Below, one piece after another: positions 18,327 to 29,407 of a stretch of DNA of 64,000 nucleotides (the first letter of the stretch is position 1; each line of letters opens with the position of its first letter). Below the pieces are notes generated by a model that ran no database searches, was not told the DNA's origin, and saw only the letters and a list, made by a program, of their open reading frames with translations. The stretch is from positions 806,001 through 870,000 of the forward strand of contig NZ_MBQE01000001.1 in NCBI RefSeq assembly GCF_001696535.1, given 5' to 3'. The stretch comes from Stappia indica. GTDB taxonomy: Bacteria; Pseudomonadota; Alphaproteobacteria; Rhizobiales; Stappiaceae. The translations under genes were made by a program, and so were the position numbers.

Positions 18327-19511
18327 CTACTGTGCGTCCGTTCGAACGGCAGGCTGATACGCCACCGTCTGGAGCTTCGTTCCCTCGGTCGCGCGGTCCT
18401 GGCCCCGGACCACGACCTCCTCGCCGGCCGTGATGCCGGACAGGATCACATATTGCCGGTCGACCAGCGGCCCCAGCTCGACAGGACGGCGCGATGCCGT
18501 GCTGTCGGCCCCGACGACCGTCAGTTGCGGCCGGCCGGAGCCGTCGCGCACGACCGCCTCCTGCGGCACTGTCAGCGCGTTGGGATGGATGGACCGGGGA
18601 ACCTTCGCGCGAAGGTACATGCCGGGCAGCAGCTGATCATAGGGATTGGGCACCTCGACGCGGATCGTGATGCTGCCAGTTCCCGGATCGACGGTGCTGT
18701 CGGAGAACCGGATGGTGCCCTGATATTCGTAGGGCTTGCCGGTGATGGTGAGAATGTCGACCGGCACGCCGTCGGCCTCGTTTCCCTGTCCGTTCGCAAG
18801 CGCTTCCTCGAGCACCTCACGGCGCATCGACGGCTGGCGGACATCCAGGAAGAGCCGGTCCAGTTGCTGCACGACGGCCATGGGACCGGTGGCGCCCGCC
18901 GTGGCGAGCCCGCCCTCGGTGATGAGCGCCTGGCCGATGCGGCCGGCGATCGGGCTGGTAACGGTGGCGTGGGCGAGCTCCAGCTCGCGGCGGGTGAGGT
19001 TCGCCCGCGCCTCCGCGACACTCGCCCGTGCATGCGCCAGCGCCGCCTTGGCATCCCCCAGAGCGGCCGCGGTCGCGGTCCGGCTTTCGGCCAGCGCCTT
19101 GATCCGGTCATGCTTGAGAGAGGCATTGAGCTCGTCCGCTTCCGCGCGCGCCAGCACCGCCGACGCGGCCTCGACGTCGGCGGCGAACGGTGCCGGGTCG
19201 ATCTCGAACAAGGGCTGGTCGGCCGAGACCTCGGACCCTTCCTTGAAGAGCACCTTGCGAACGATCCCGCTGACCTGCGGCCGTATCTCGGCGGTTCGCA
19301 GTGCAGAGACGCGCCCGGGCAGTTCGTCATAGACGACGATGCGGCGCGGCCGGACGGTCAAGGTCGCCACGCGTGCGGCCTCCGCGTCGGCCTGTTCCCG
19401 CGCACTTGCAGCACCCTGCCCAGCCTCCGGCGCATCGTCGGAACACGCGGCAAGGGCCAGCAGGGCTGCGCCGAGAACCGCGAAGGTGAAGTGGCTGCGG
19501 GCACGCATCAT
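18327..19511 (-). CDS. RND efflux periplasmic adaptor (membrane fusion lipoprotein)
   Basis: A 394-residue HlyD/AcrA-type protein. The N-terminus is a lipoprotein signal ending in the lipobox LALAAC, so it should be anchored by lipidation. The lipoyl half-motifs (YDELPGRVSALRTAEIRPQV and later HATVTSPIAGRIGQALITEG) flank a helical hairpin around residues 110-165. Beta-barrel and membrane-proximal domains follow. It links the RND pump to an outer-membrane channel. It is the first gene of the pump operon and faces the two-component system across 160 bp, which fits control by that response regulator. Confidence 0.94.
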   Translation of the reverse strand: MMRARSHFTFAVLGAALLALAACSDDAPEAGQGAASAREQADAEAARVATLTVRPRRIVVYDELPGRVSALRTAEIRPQVSGIVRKVLFKEGSEVSADQPLFEIDPAPFAADVEAASAVLARAEADELNASLKHDRIKALAESRTATAAALGDAKAALAHARASVAEARANLTRRELELAHATVTSPIAGRIGQALITEGGLATAGATGPMAVVQQLDRLFLDVRQPSMRREVLEEALANGQGNEADGVPVDILTITGKPYEYQGTIRFSDSTVDPGTGSITIRVEVPNPYDQLLPGMYLRAKVPRSIHPNALTVPQEAVVRDGSGRPQLTVVGADSTASRRPVELGPLVDRQYVILSGITAGEEVVVRGQDRATEGTKLQTVAYQPAVRTDAQ

Positions 19512-19671
19512 CAAGACATCCTGGGAGACAACCGATCGCTCGAAGCGACGAGGCCCATATCGCCCTACAGCGTTTGCGCAGTGTGGAGGTTTTGTGGAGA
19601 CTTGATGGACGCGGGGCCGGAACACTCGACGGCCGACAAGGCAAATGGCATCCCTTGAGCAGGAGAACGCC

Positions 19672-20355
19672 ATGGCCGCACTTGTCCTGATTGCCGAAGA
19701 CGACGACGAGATCGCCTCCATCCTGGATGCCTATCTGCAGCGGGAGGGGTTCAGAACCGTGCTTGCCCGCGACGGCCGCACCGCCCTCGATCTTCATCTC
19801 GCCTTGAAGCCGGATCTCGTGCTGCTGGATGTGAGCATGCCGCGCCTCGACGGCTGGGAAGTCCTGGCGGAACTGCGCCGGCGCGGCACTACCCCTGCCA
19901 TCATGATCACCGCGCTCGACAAGGACATCGACCGCCTTCAGGGCCTGCGCATCGGCGCCGACGACTACGTCGTCAAGCCGTTCAACCCCATCGAAGTGGT
20001 GGCACGCGCCAAGGCTGTGCTGCGACGCTCGGGGCTGGCGACGGCGGGCGGTGTCTTGCGTGTGGGCGATCTCTCCATCGATCTCGACGGCTATCAGGCG
20101 AGCTTCGGCGAGGGCAGCGAGGCGAAGCCGCTGGCGCTCACCCTGACCGAGTTCCGCATCCTCGCCCATATGGCGCGCAATCCCGGCAAGGTGTTCACGC
20201 GCGGCGAGCTGGTGGATGCGTGCCTGCCCGGGTCCGACGCTCTGGACCGAACGGTGGACAGCCATCTCAGCAAGCTGCGCAAGAAGCTCGAACAGGCGGG
20301 TGCACACGGGCTCCTGCCCGGCGTTCGCGGCATCGGCTACAGATTGTCGGCGTGA
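19672..20355 (+). CDS. OmpR-family response regulator
   Basis: A 227-residue regulator. The receiver domain (1-120) has the acidic pocket E9/D10/D11, phospho-acceptor D53 (LVLLDVSMPR), T80 and K102 (YVVKPF). The C-terminal winged-helix DNA-binding domain includes LTEFRILAHMARNPGKVFTR and ends RGIGYRLSA. The ATG at 19672 is fixed by AGGAG 7 bp upstream; an earlier ATG at 19645 has no such site. It is cotranscribed with the histidine kinase and divergent from the RND pump, the layout of BaeSR/MtrA-like pump regulators. Confidence 0.95.
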   Translation: MAALVLIAEDDDEIASILDAYLQREGFRTVLARDGRTALDLHLALKPDLVLLDVSMPRLDGWEVLAELRRRGTTPAIMITALDKDIDRLQGLRIGADDYVVKPFNPIEVVARAKAVLRRSGLATAGGVLRVGDLSIDLDGYQASFGEGSEAKPLALTLTEFRILAHMARNPGKVFTRGELVDACLPGSDALDRTVDSHLSKLRKKLEQAGAHGLLPGVRGIGYRLSA

Positions 20356-20357
20356 CG

Positions 20358-21431
20358 ATGGACGCACCCACCGGACTGAGCCGCCAGATCCTTGTCGCCA
20401 TGTCGGCGATCACCGTCCTCGCCGGCATCCTGGTGTTCTTCGGCACCTATCTCATCTACTCGGTTATCGTCGCCGTCTACCCGTCGCCGGAAACGGACGA
20501 ATGGCTGACATCCCTGGATCTCGCGATCTTCGCTGCGCTGGTCCTCGTCACCCTGCCGATTGCCGCCTTCGTGGCGCTGCGGCTCGCGCGCCGCATCCTC
20601 GATCCGCTGGAGTCGCTGGCGCGCAGCGCTCGCCAGATCGCCGCCGGCGATTTGTCCGCCCGGGCCGCGACAAGCGAAAAGGCCCTGGGGGAAACCGCGT
20701 CGCTGGTCGCCGACTTCAACACGATGGCGCAACGGCTGCAGGACATGGCCGCCGACATGGCGCTGTGGAACGCGACGATCGCGCACGAACTGCGCACGCC
20801 GCTGACCATCCTCAAGGGGCGTCTCCAGGGGATCATCGACGGCGTGTTCGAGCCGGACGAGCTCACGCTTCGCCGGCTGATCCATCAGGTCGACGGCCTG
20901 AGCCGGCTGGTCGAGGATCTTCGGACGGTAACCCTCGCCGACAGTGGCCATCTCGACCTGCGCATCGTGCCGACCCGCCTCGCCAGGGAGCTCGAGGAAA
21001 TCGCCGAGCTCATGGCACCCGACCTGAATTCCGGCGGGTTCCGGTTGGCGCTCGATCTTGACGACATCATCGTCGACGCAGATGCGACACGCGTTCGCCA
21101 GGCGGTCCTCGCCCTGATCTCGAATGCGCGACGCCACGCCCTCCGCGGTACGATCACCATCAGTCTCAAGCGCCGCGACGGCACCGCGGTGGTGGCAATC
21201 TCGGATCAGGGGCCGGGCATCCACCCGGACCTTGCCGCCCAGGTGTTCGAACCTTTCGTCCGCGGCGACCCCGACCGCGCGAAGGAAACGGGTGGGAACG
21301 GACTGGGCCTCTCCGTCGTGCGCGCGATCATGGACGCCCATGGCGGAAGTCTTCGATACCGCACCGCACCAGGCGGCGGCGCGCTCTTCGAGATGGAGTT
21401 CAAGAGCCCGGTCGCACCGCAGGGACGGTAG
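20358..21431 (+). CDS. Sensor histidine kinase of the RND-linked two-component system
   Basis: A 357-residue membrane kinase. Two membrane helices (about 10-38 and 53-77) enclose an unusually short periplasmic loop of about 14 residues (YPSPETDEWLTS), so the signal is probably sensed in or near the membrane. A HAMP domain follows (about 78-130), then HisKA with H143 in IAHELRTPLT, and HATPase_c with SNARRHA, DQGPGIHP and GGNGLGLSV. The ATG begins two bases after the response-regulator stop; an in-frame GTG at 20352 overlaps that stop. Confidence 0.93.
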   Translation: MDAPTGLSRQILVAMSAITVLAGILVFFGTYLIYSVIVAVYPSPETDEWLTSLDLAIFAALVLVTLPIAAFVALRLARRILDPLESLARSARQIAAGDLSARAATSEKALGETASLVADFNTMAQRLQDMAADMALWNATIAHELRTPLTILKGRLQGIIDGVFEPDELTLRRLIHQVDGLSRLVEDLRTVTLADSGHLDLRIVPTRLARELEEIAELMAPDLNSGGFRLALDLDDIIVDADATRVRQAVLALISNARRHALRGTITISLKRRDGTAVVAISDQGPGIHPDLAAQVFEPFVRGDPDRAKETGGNGLGLSVVRAIMDAHGGSLRYRTAPGGGALFEMEFKSPVAPQGR

Positions 21432-21470
21432 CGCGGGAGGTGCCGTCGAACCTTGCGGTAACGACCGGCG

Positions 21471-21602
21471 TCAGAGCGGGCGGTAGCTTTCGTCCAGGCG
21501 CGTGACGACGCCGTATCTGTGCTGGTTGTTGACGTGGCTGGAGAACAGGACGACGAAAACCGCAACGAGCATGCAGACGACGAGGAAATTTCTGGCAATC
21601 AT
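21471..21602 (-). CDS. 43-residue single-pass membrane peptide
   Basis: A short gene of 44 codons with a near-perfect AGGAGG Shine-Dalgarno 6 bp before the ATG at 21602. Residues 5-22 (NFLVVCMLVAVFVVLFSS) form one membrane helix, and the remaining 21 residues are polar (HVNNQHRYGVVTRLDESYRP). It is tail-to-tail with the histidine kinase, 39 bp between stop codons. No family is recognised. The strong start site and clear membrane pattern support expression. It could be a small partner of the kinase or pump, but only position suggests that. Confidence 0.6.
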   Translation of the reverse strand: MIARNFLVVCMLVAVFVVLFSSHVNNQHRYGVVTRLDESYRPL

Positions 21603-21856
21603 CTCGTGCCTCCTTTTCGGAAGCTATCTGCCAGCTTGAGATCGAGGGAAGATGGAGAGCCTGTGCAGGTTTGGTGGAGCGCAGCATTTGCGCCGACAGA
21701 CACAGGCGACCGAAACCACAGGCGACCGAAACGAAGAACCCCCGCTTGTCTGCAACGCGAAGATCGTGTCTGCGGACGAGCAGGGGATTGCGGGCTGAGT
21801 TCAAGATGCCTCAGCGCCGCCGATCGAACCGCCGCAAAAATCCGGCGGCGCCTGAA

Positions 21857-23422
<1,566 letters not shown>

Positions 23423-23583
23423 GGGCAGCTAATAGCCAAAGCGTGGCGGGTTTTGAACAGGAATCTTGTGCCCTCAGCCCTGCATTTGTCGCAATGCCGC
23501 AATCTTGCCGGACGGCTGCGGATAACTGCGGGAACGGGCGCAGGAACTTTGACCATCTGGACGAAGCACCCTACGCTCCCGCA

Positions 23584-24861
23584 ATGACCTGCCTTGAAGA
23601 CCGCGCGGCCGAATCGCCGCTGTCGGACCGCAATGGCACTAGCGCGGCTCAGGAGCCCACCCGATCCATGGCCTCATTCCTTTCGCCGCCCGAAGCCTCA
23701 GATGCTCTCATCGCGGCCGCCGCGCGCGAATCCGCCGGCGACTTCAACGGCGCCCTCGACATCTACCGTGCGCTGATGACCCGCGATCCGGAGGATTTCG
23801 AGGCCCGCTACCGCGCCGGCACGGCGATGATGCGCAAGGGCGACCTCGAAGAGGCGGTGACCTTGCTGCGCCAGGTGGTGTTCACCCGCCCCGAGCATGG
23901 CCCTGCCCGCGCCAATCTGGGCAATGCCCTGCTGCTGCTCGGGCGCTACGATCAGGCGCGCGAGGCGTTCCTCGCGGTGCTCGACTTCGACCGCGACAAC
24001 CGCAACGCACTTTACGGCCTGTCGACGATCCTGATCCGCTCCGGACGCCATGCCGAGGCCGCTCCCCATGCCCGCCGCCTGCTCAAGGCGATGCCGGAGA
24101 GCGCCGCGGCGCTGACGCTGGATGCCGATGCCCAGGCCCCGCTCGGCAATGTCGCGGCCGCCATCGCCCAGTATCGCCATGCCCTGCGCCTCGACGACAC
24201 CTACGTCCCGGCCCTGAAGGGGCTGGCCCGGACCCTGTTCCGCCAGGCCCGGCACGAGGAGGCGCTGGACGCGGCCACCCATGCCGTCGTCCGCGGCGCC
24301 GCCGACGCCGAGATCATGGCCCTGCTCGGCTCCATCCATCTTGCCGGCGAACGCTGGAGCGAGGCGATCGAGGCCTTTGCCGACGCGCAGGAATTGGAGC
24401 CCGACAACCCGGAGCACCCGATCCAGCTCAGCCATGCCTGCCGCAAGGCCGGCGACATCGCCGGCGCCCTGTCGAACGCTCGCGCCGCCTGGGAACTGGA
24501 TGCCGACAACCGCGCCGCCGGCAACGCGCTCGGCACCGCCCTCGCCGCCGCCGGCGCCGGCCTACAGGCCCGAAGCGTGCTGATGGCCGCCGGCCAGCGC
24601 GACCGTGTGCCCCAGGGGGTCTGGCGCGATCTCGACGTGCTGGTGCCGCAGCTTGAAAGCCAAGCGGTGGAGCGGGCCCAGGAGGCCGCAGAACGTGCCG
24701 AACGGCTGCTCGCCGAGCGCCAGCAGCGCGCCGAGGAACAGCCCGCGCAAGAAGAGACGCTCCAAGAGCCTGTCGCGGAGGCGGGTGAAGACGGCGAGAC
24801 CGACGAGCAGGGCGAGGCTCGCCGCGATCCGGAGAACCTGCCGCTCTTTCCCGGTATCTGA
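23584..24861 (+). CDS. Tetratricopeptide-repeat protein
   Basis: About 425 residues built of TPR units from about residue 45 to 330; units such as GDFNGALDIYRALMTRDPED and GRYDQAREAFLAVLDFDRDN show the W/L/G/Y/A/P spacing. The last 80 residues form a Glu/Gln/Arg-rich segment likely to be coiled coil or disordered. No signal peptide is evident, so it is probably a cytoplasmic scaffold. The start is unsure: the ATG at 23584 has no clear ribosome site, while the ATG at 23668 has AGGAG 12 bp upstream. It is divergent from guaA. The 3' end lies inside a tandem repeat. Confidence 0.8.
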   Translation: MTCLEDRAAESPLSDRNGTSAAQEPTRSMASFLSPPEASDALIAAAARESAGDFNGALDIYRALMTRDPEDFEARYRAGTAMMRKGDLEEAVTLLRQVVFTRPEHGPARANLGNALLLLGRYDQAREAFLAVLDFDRDNRNALYGLSTILIRSGRHAEAAPHARRLLKAMPESAAALTLDADAQAPLGNVAAAIAQYRHALRLDDTYVPALKGLARTLFRQARHEEALDAATHAVVRGAADAEIMALLGSIHLAGERWSEAIEAFADAQELEPDNPEHPIQLSHACRKAGDIAGALSNARAAWELDADNRAAGNALGTALAAAGAGLQARSVLMAAGQRDRVPQGVWRDLDVLVPQLESQAVERAQEAAERAERLLAERQQRAEEQPAQEETLQEPVAEAGEDGETDEQGEARRDPENLPLFPGI

Positions 24862-24937
24862 CGGCTCACGCCGTCGGGTCCGGTATCTGACGGATAGCAC
24901 CGTCGGGCCCGGCATCTGCCACCAAGCATCGTCCGCC
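24851..24937 (+). repeat. Three tandem imperfect 29-bp repeats spanning the TPR gene stop codon
   Basis: Units at 24851-24879, 24880-24908 and 24909-24937 each start CCGGYATCTG. The first two also share ACGG-N6-CCGTCGGG, giving a small GACGG/CCGTC stem-loop per unit; the third has diverged. Unit 1 contains the last codons and stop (TGA 24859-24861) of the TPR gene, so the array looks like local duplication of the gene's 3' end. Confidence 0.7.
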
Positions 24938-24946
24938 CGAAACGAA

Positions 24947-24970
24947 AGAGGCTGCCCGCAGGCAGCCTCT
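24947..24970. terminator. Bidirectional-looking terminator between the TPR gene and rsmB
   Basis: A perfect 10-bp inverted repeat (AGAGGCTGCC and GGCAGCCTCT) with loop CGCA. On the minus strand it is followed by TTTCGTTT, which fits termination of rsmB, whose stop is at 24999. On the plus strand no T-tract follows. Confidence 0.65.
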
Positions 24971-24998
24971 CGCGTCACATATCGCCGATTTTCGCGGC

Positions 24999-26297
24999 TC
25001 AGCCCTCTTCGCGCCGCCGCAGCAGGGCGATAAAGAAGCCGTCCGTCGCGGTGCGTGCGGGGCTCAGCGTTGCAAAGCCCGGCTCCTCGAAGCGAGGACG
25101 CGGCGCGGCCTCGCCGAACAGCTCGCTCCAGCGCGGCTCCAGCGAAACCGCCTCGAACTCGCCGGCCTCACCCAGGAATGCCCGCACCTGCTCGCCGTTC
25201 TCGCAAGGCAGCAGCGAACAGGTCGCGTAGAGAAGATGACCGCCGGGACGTACATACCGGCTTGCGGCAGCCAGCACCTCGCGCTGCTCGCGCACGCGTG
25301 CAGCGAGCGCGTTGGGCGTGATGCGCCACTTGGAATCGGGTCGCCGGCGCCAGACGCCCGTGCCCGAGCACGGCACGTCGACGAAGACGAGATCCATCCG
25401 TCCTTCCAGATCGGCAAGAGAGGTCGCTTCCGGGTCCCGGACCTGGACATTGCGCGCACCGGCCCGCTGCAGCCGCTCGAAGATCGGCGCAAGGCGCAGC
25501 TTGCTGGCATCATGGGCGTAGATCTGCCCGCGATTGCCCATGGCCCCGGCCAGCGCCAGCGTCTTGCCGCCGCCACCGGCGCAATAGTCCAGCACCTGCG
25601 CCGGCTCGACCGAAGCGGCAACGAGCGCGGCCACCTGGCTCGCCTCGTCCTGCAGCTCGAACCAGCCCTTGCGGAAGCCTTCCTCCGCCTGGACATGCGG
25701 TGCCCGCTCCTTGCCGAGCGGCGGCTCGATCCGCAGCCCGACCGGCGAGATCGTCGTCTCGTGCAGGGAAAGATGCGAGAGCTTGCGCAGCATACGCTCT
25801 CGGTCGCCCTTCAGCAGGTTGACGCGCAGATCGATGGGAGCACGGGCGGCGAGCGCCCTGCCCTCCTCGACCGCGGCATCGCCGAACGCCTCGAAGAACT
25901 GCGGCCAGAGCCATTCGGGGATATCCGCCGCCACATGCGGGGCCACGTCCGAAGGCGCGTCGGCGACGAGCCGGGCGGCTTCCTCCTCGCTCACCGGCTC
26001 GGGAGCGAACCGGTCGCCGTCGAGCACTGCTGAAAGGCCCTCGAGCCCGAAACCCCAGATCCGCGCATAGGTGGCGAACACCAACGCGCGCGGGCTCTCG
26101 TCCTGCATGATCGCGGCCAGCGACAACCGTCGTCGCAGCGCGTCGAACACGAGGTTGGCGATAACCAGCCGGTCGCCCGACCCGGCAAAACGATGCTGCC
26201 GGCCCCAGTCACGCAGCGCGTCCTGCACCGGGCGGCGCGCCTGCTCGACATCGCCGAGAATCTCGATTGCCGCCGCAAGGCGGCCTCCGTCCTTCAT
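24999..26297 (-). CDS. rsmB: RsmB/NOP-family SAM-dependent RNA methyltransferase
   Basis: A 432-residue protein that should methylate a cytosine C5 in rRNA. An N-terminal NusB-like helical region (about 1-130) precedes the catalytic domain. SAM motif I is VLDYCAGGGGKTLALAGAMG. The family's catalytic cysteines are visible in DVPCSGTGVWRRRPD and YATCSLLPCENGEQ. The ATG at 26297 has a weak GAGG about 10 bp upstream. It lies between guaA and guaB on the same strand. NusB-like content and length support RsmB over RsmF, though exact rRNA specificity is inferred. Confidence 0.9.
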   Translation of the reverse strand: MKDGGRLAAAIEILGDVEQARRPVQDALRDWGRQHRFAGSGDRLVIANLVFDALRRRLSLAAIMQDESPRALVFATYARIWGFGLEGLSAVLDGDRFAPEPVSEEEAARLVADAPSDVAPHVAADIPEWLWPQFFEAFGDAAVEEGRALAARAPIDLRVNLLKGDRERMLRKLSHLSLHETTISPVGLRIEPPLGKERAPHVQAEEGFRKGWFELQDEASQVAALVAASVEPAQVLDYCAGGGGKTLALAGAMGNRGQIYAHDASKLRLAPIFERLQRAGARNVQVRDPEATSLADLEGRMDLVFVDVPCSGTGVWRRRPDSKWRITPNALAARVREQREVLAAASRYVRPGGHLLYATCSLLPCENGEQVRAFLGEAGEFEAVSLEPRWSELFGEAAPRPRFEEPGFATLSPARTATDGFFIALLRRREEG

Positions 26298-26686
26298 CTT
26301 CAGTGCCCTCGAAATCCGTCCATGCGCGCCGACCTGTCGCGGAACTGGCCGCGCAGCGCAGCCGCTGCCCTGTGGCGCGACGCGCAAGATCCTGCCGGCA
26401 AGCCCGTCACCGCCCCGTCGGCCGGCACTGCGCTCTTTCGGCTGCTTTAGCCGATCCACCGCGGATTGCCAATGTCTGCCGGCCTTTCAGTGTTGCGCGG
26501 GTCTCGTTCACCGCCGAGGCGATTTCAGCCATGGATTGTATTTCCAATCAACCTGAAGTAGGAATGACTTGTAATTATTTACAGATCACAACTTTAAATC
26601 AACTTTTACGTGTTGAACGGTAGAATAGAAATAACGCTTCCATAACGTCTGCGAGCGCCAAATCTTGCTTAACGGAGGAGGATGCC
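26298..26686. other. 389-bp intergenic region with AT-rich promoter-like segment
   Basis: No gene is supported. The part near rsmB (26298-26520) is GC-rich with no recognisable signal. Positions 26535-26660 are strikingly AT-rich for this genome and probably hold the promoter of the small gene at 26687. I could not pick convincing -35/-10 elements. Confidence 0.5.
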
Positions 26687-26914
26687 ATGCGCAAAGACAT
26701 CAACCAGCCATCAGCAAGCCCCACAACCGATCCGGAGAAGGAAGTACGCGCCTGGAAGGCGTATTTCGCGTATGCGGCGCAGGATATGGTCGGGGAATCT
26801 CCCGAGCTCCTCGTCGCCTGCGCCCATCGCCTTCTGGAGATGTCGCAAGAGCCTCGCGCGCCCCGCCGCGGCGGCCGGCGCCGCACCGCGCCCGCGGAAG
26901 CTGCCGCCAGCTGA
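26687..26914 (+). CDS. Small hypothetical protein (75 residues)
   Basis: A short cytoplasmic protein with a strong GGAGGAGG ribosome site 6 bp before the ATG. The central part (VRAWKAYFAYAAQDMVGESP, about residues 20-40) looks helical and amphipathic. The C-terminus is Arg/Pro/Ala-rich (PRRGGRRRTAPAEAAAS), possibly nucleic-acid binding. It has its own AT-rich upstream region and a strong terminator downstream, so it is an independent transcription unit. No family recognised. Confidence 0.6.
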   Translation: MRKDINQPSASPTTDPEKEVRAWKAYFAYAAQDMVGESPELLVACAHRLLEMSQEPRAPRRGGRRRTAPAEAAAS

Positions 26915-26947
26915 CCGGTCCTGTGATAACGGAACGCATGAACGCCA

Positions 26948-26974
26948 GCGGGCGGGAGATGATCTCCCGCCCGC
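26948..26974. terminator. Strong terminator between the small gene and guaB
   Basis: A perfect 12-bp inverted repeat, GCGGGCGGGAGA and TCTCCCGCCCGC, with a 3-nt loop, followed on the plus strand by TTCATTT. It lies between convergent genes (stops at 26914 and 27009) and probably ends both transcripts. Confidence 0.7.
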
Positions 26975-27008
26975 TTCATTTCGACATCCACTATCGACCG
27001 TACAGCGA

Positions 27009-28526
<1,518 letters not shown>

Positions 28527-28699
28527 TCAGGAAAAACGAACCTCGTCCGGTCGGGAGGCGTCCGGAAGAGCGATCGCAGATGGGAGAAGTTGGCGCGGGT
28601 CATTAACACGCGTGCGACGGGAAGGGAAGCGGGATCGCGGAAGGAGCTAGCCCTCCACGATCTTTTCTTCGGCACGCGGATGCGGGCTATGCCGTCCGC

Positions 28700-29398
28700 T
28701 CAGTCCTTGCGGCCGCGAAAACCCTTCGCAAGCACATAGAGTTCCGGGCTTTCCTTGCGGCTTGCCGGCGGCTTGATGTGATGCACCGTCTGGTAGTCGC
28801 GCTTCAGCTCCGACAGCTGGTCATTCTCCGTCCCGCCGCGAAATACCTTCGACAGGAAGGCGCCGCCCGGCGCCAGATTCTCGCGGGCGAAGAGAGCCGC
28901 CACCTCGAACAGGTGAGTCGTGCGCAGGTGATCGGTCTGACGGTGGCCGGTGGTGGGCGCCGCCATGTCCGAGATCACGAGATCCGGCGCATGGCCGCCC
29001 AGCGCCTGCAACAGGGCCTCCGGTGCATCGTCGTCGAGAAAATCCTTCAGCAGCAGCACGACGCCGGGCAGCGGCTCCACCTCCAGATAGTCGATGCCGA
29101 CGATCAGCGGGTCGGCGTCGGTCGAGCCGGTCTTGACTGCTGCCACCTGGCACCAGCCGCCGGGCGCTGCGCCCAGGTCGACAATCCTCTGCCCCGGCTT
29201 CAGCAGCTTGTGCTTCTCGTCGATCTCCAGCAGCTTGTAGGCCGCACGCGAGCGATAGCCGTCGATCTTCGACCGGCGGACATAAGGGTCGTTGAGCTGG
29301 CGCTGAAGCCAACGGGTGGAAGAATTGGAGCGCTTGCGCGCGGTCTTCACCCGCTCGAACATGCCGCGGTCGCCGCGTCCGCGGCCCGAAGTGGTCAT
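28700..29398 (-). CDS. rlmE: 23S rRNA 2'-O-methyltransferase RlmE (FtsJ/RrmJ)
   Basis: A 232-residue FtsJ-family enzyme expected to methylate the 2'-OH of U2552 in the 23S A-loop. The SAM motif is [17 protein letters not shown]. The K-D-K-E catalytic tetrad is visible in [11 protein letters not shown] (K), [10 protein letters not shown] (D), FLSKVFRGG (K) and [13 protein letters not shown] (E). An N-terminal basic extension (about 1-45) is typical of alphaproteobacterial members. It begins 9 bp after the stop of the ppx/gppA-family gene, so the two are cotranscribed. Confidence 0.95.
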   Translation of the reverse strand: MTTSGRGRGDRGMFERVKTARKRSNSSTRWLQRQLNDPYVRRSKIDGYRSRAAYKLLEIDEKHKLLKPGQRIVDLGAAPGGWCQVAAVKTGSTDADPLIVGIDYLEVEPLPGVVLLLKDFLDDDAPEALLQALGGHAPDLVISDMAAPTTGHRQTDHLRTTHLFEVAALFARENLAPGGAFLSKVFRGGTENDQLSELKRDYQTVHHIKPPASRKESPELYVLAKGFRGRKD

Positions 29399-29407
29399 CG
29401 TCTCGTC

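Noticed and set aside
15229-18357. Open frame of 1042 codons on the plus strand opposite the RND permease
   Set aside because: It is antisense to a textbook RND protein; the Arg/His/Asp/Gly-rich translation is the usual shadow of a GC-rich gene and has no recognisable domain.
21814-21851. Possible 9-bp inverted repeat after guaA
   Set aside because: GCGCCGCCG/CGGCGGCGC arms exist but the 20-nt loop and high GC make chance formation likely; not called as a terminator.
24851-24937. Short CRISPR array
   Set aside because: The three 29-bp units are directly adjacent with no spacers and include the end of a coding sequence.
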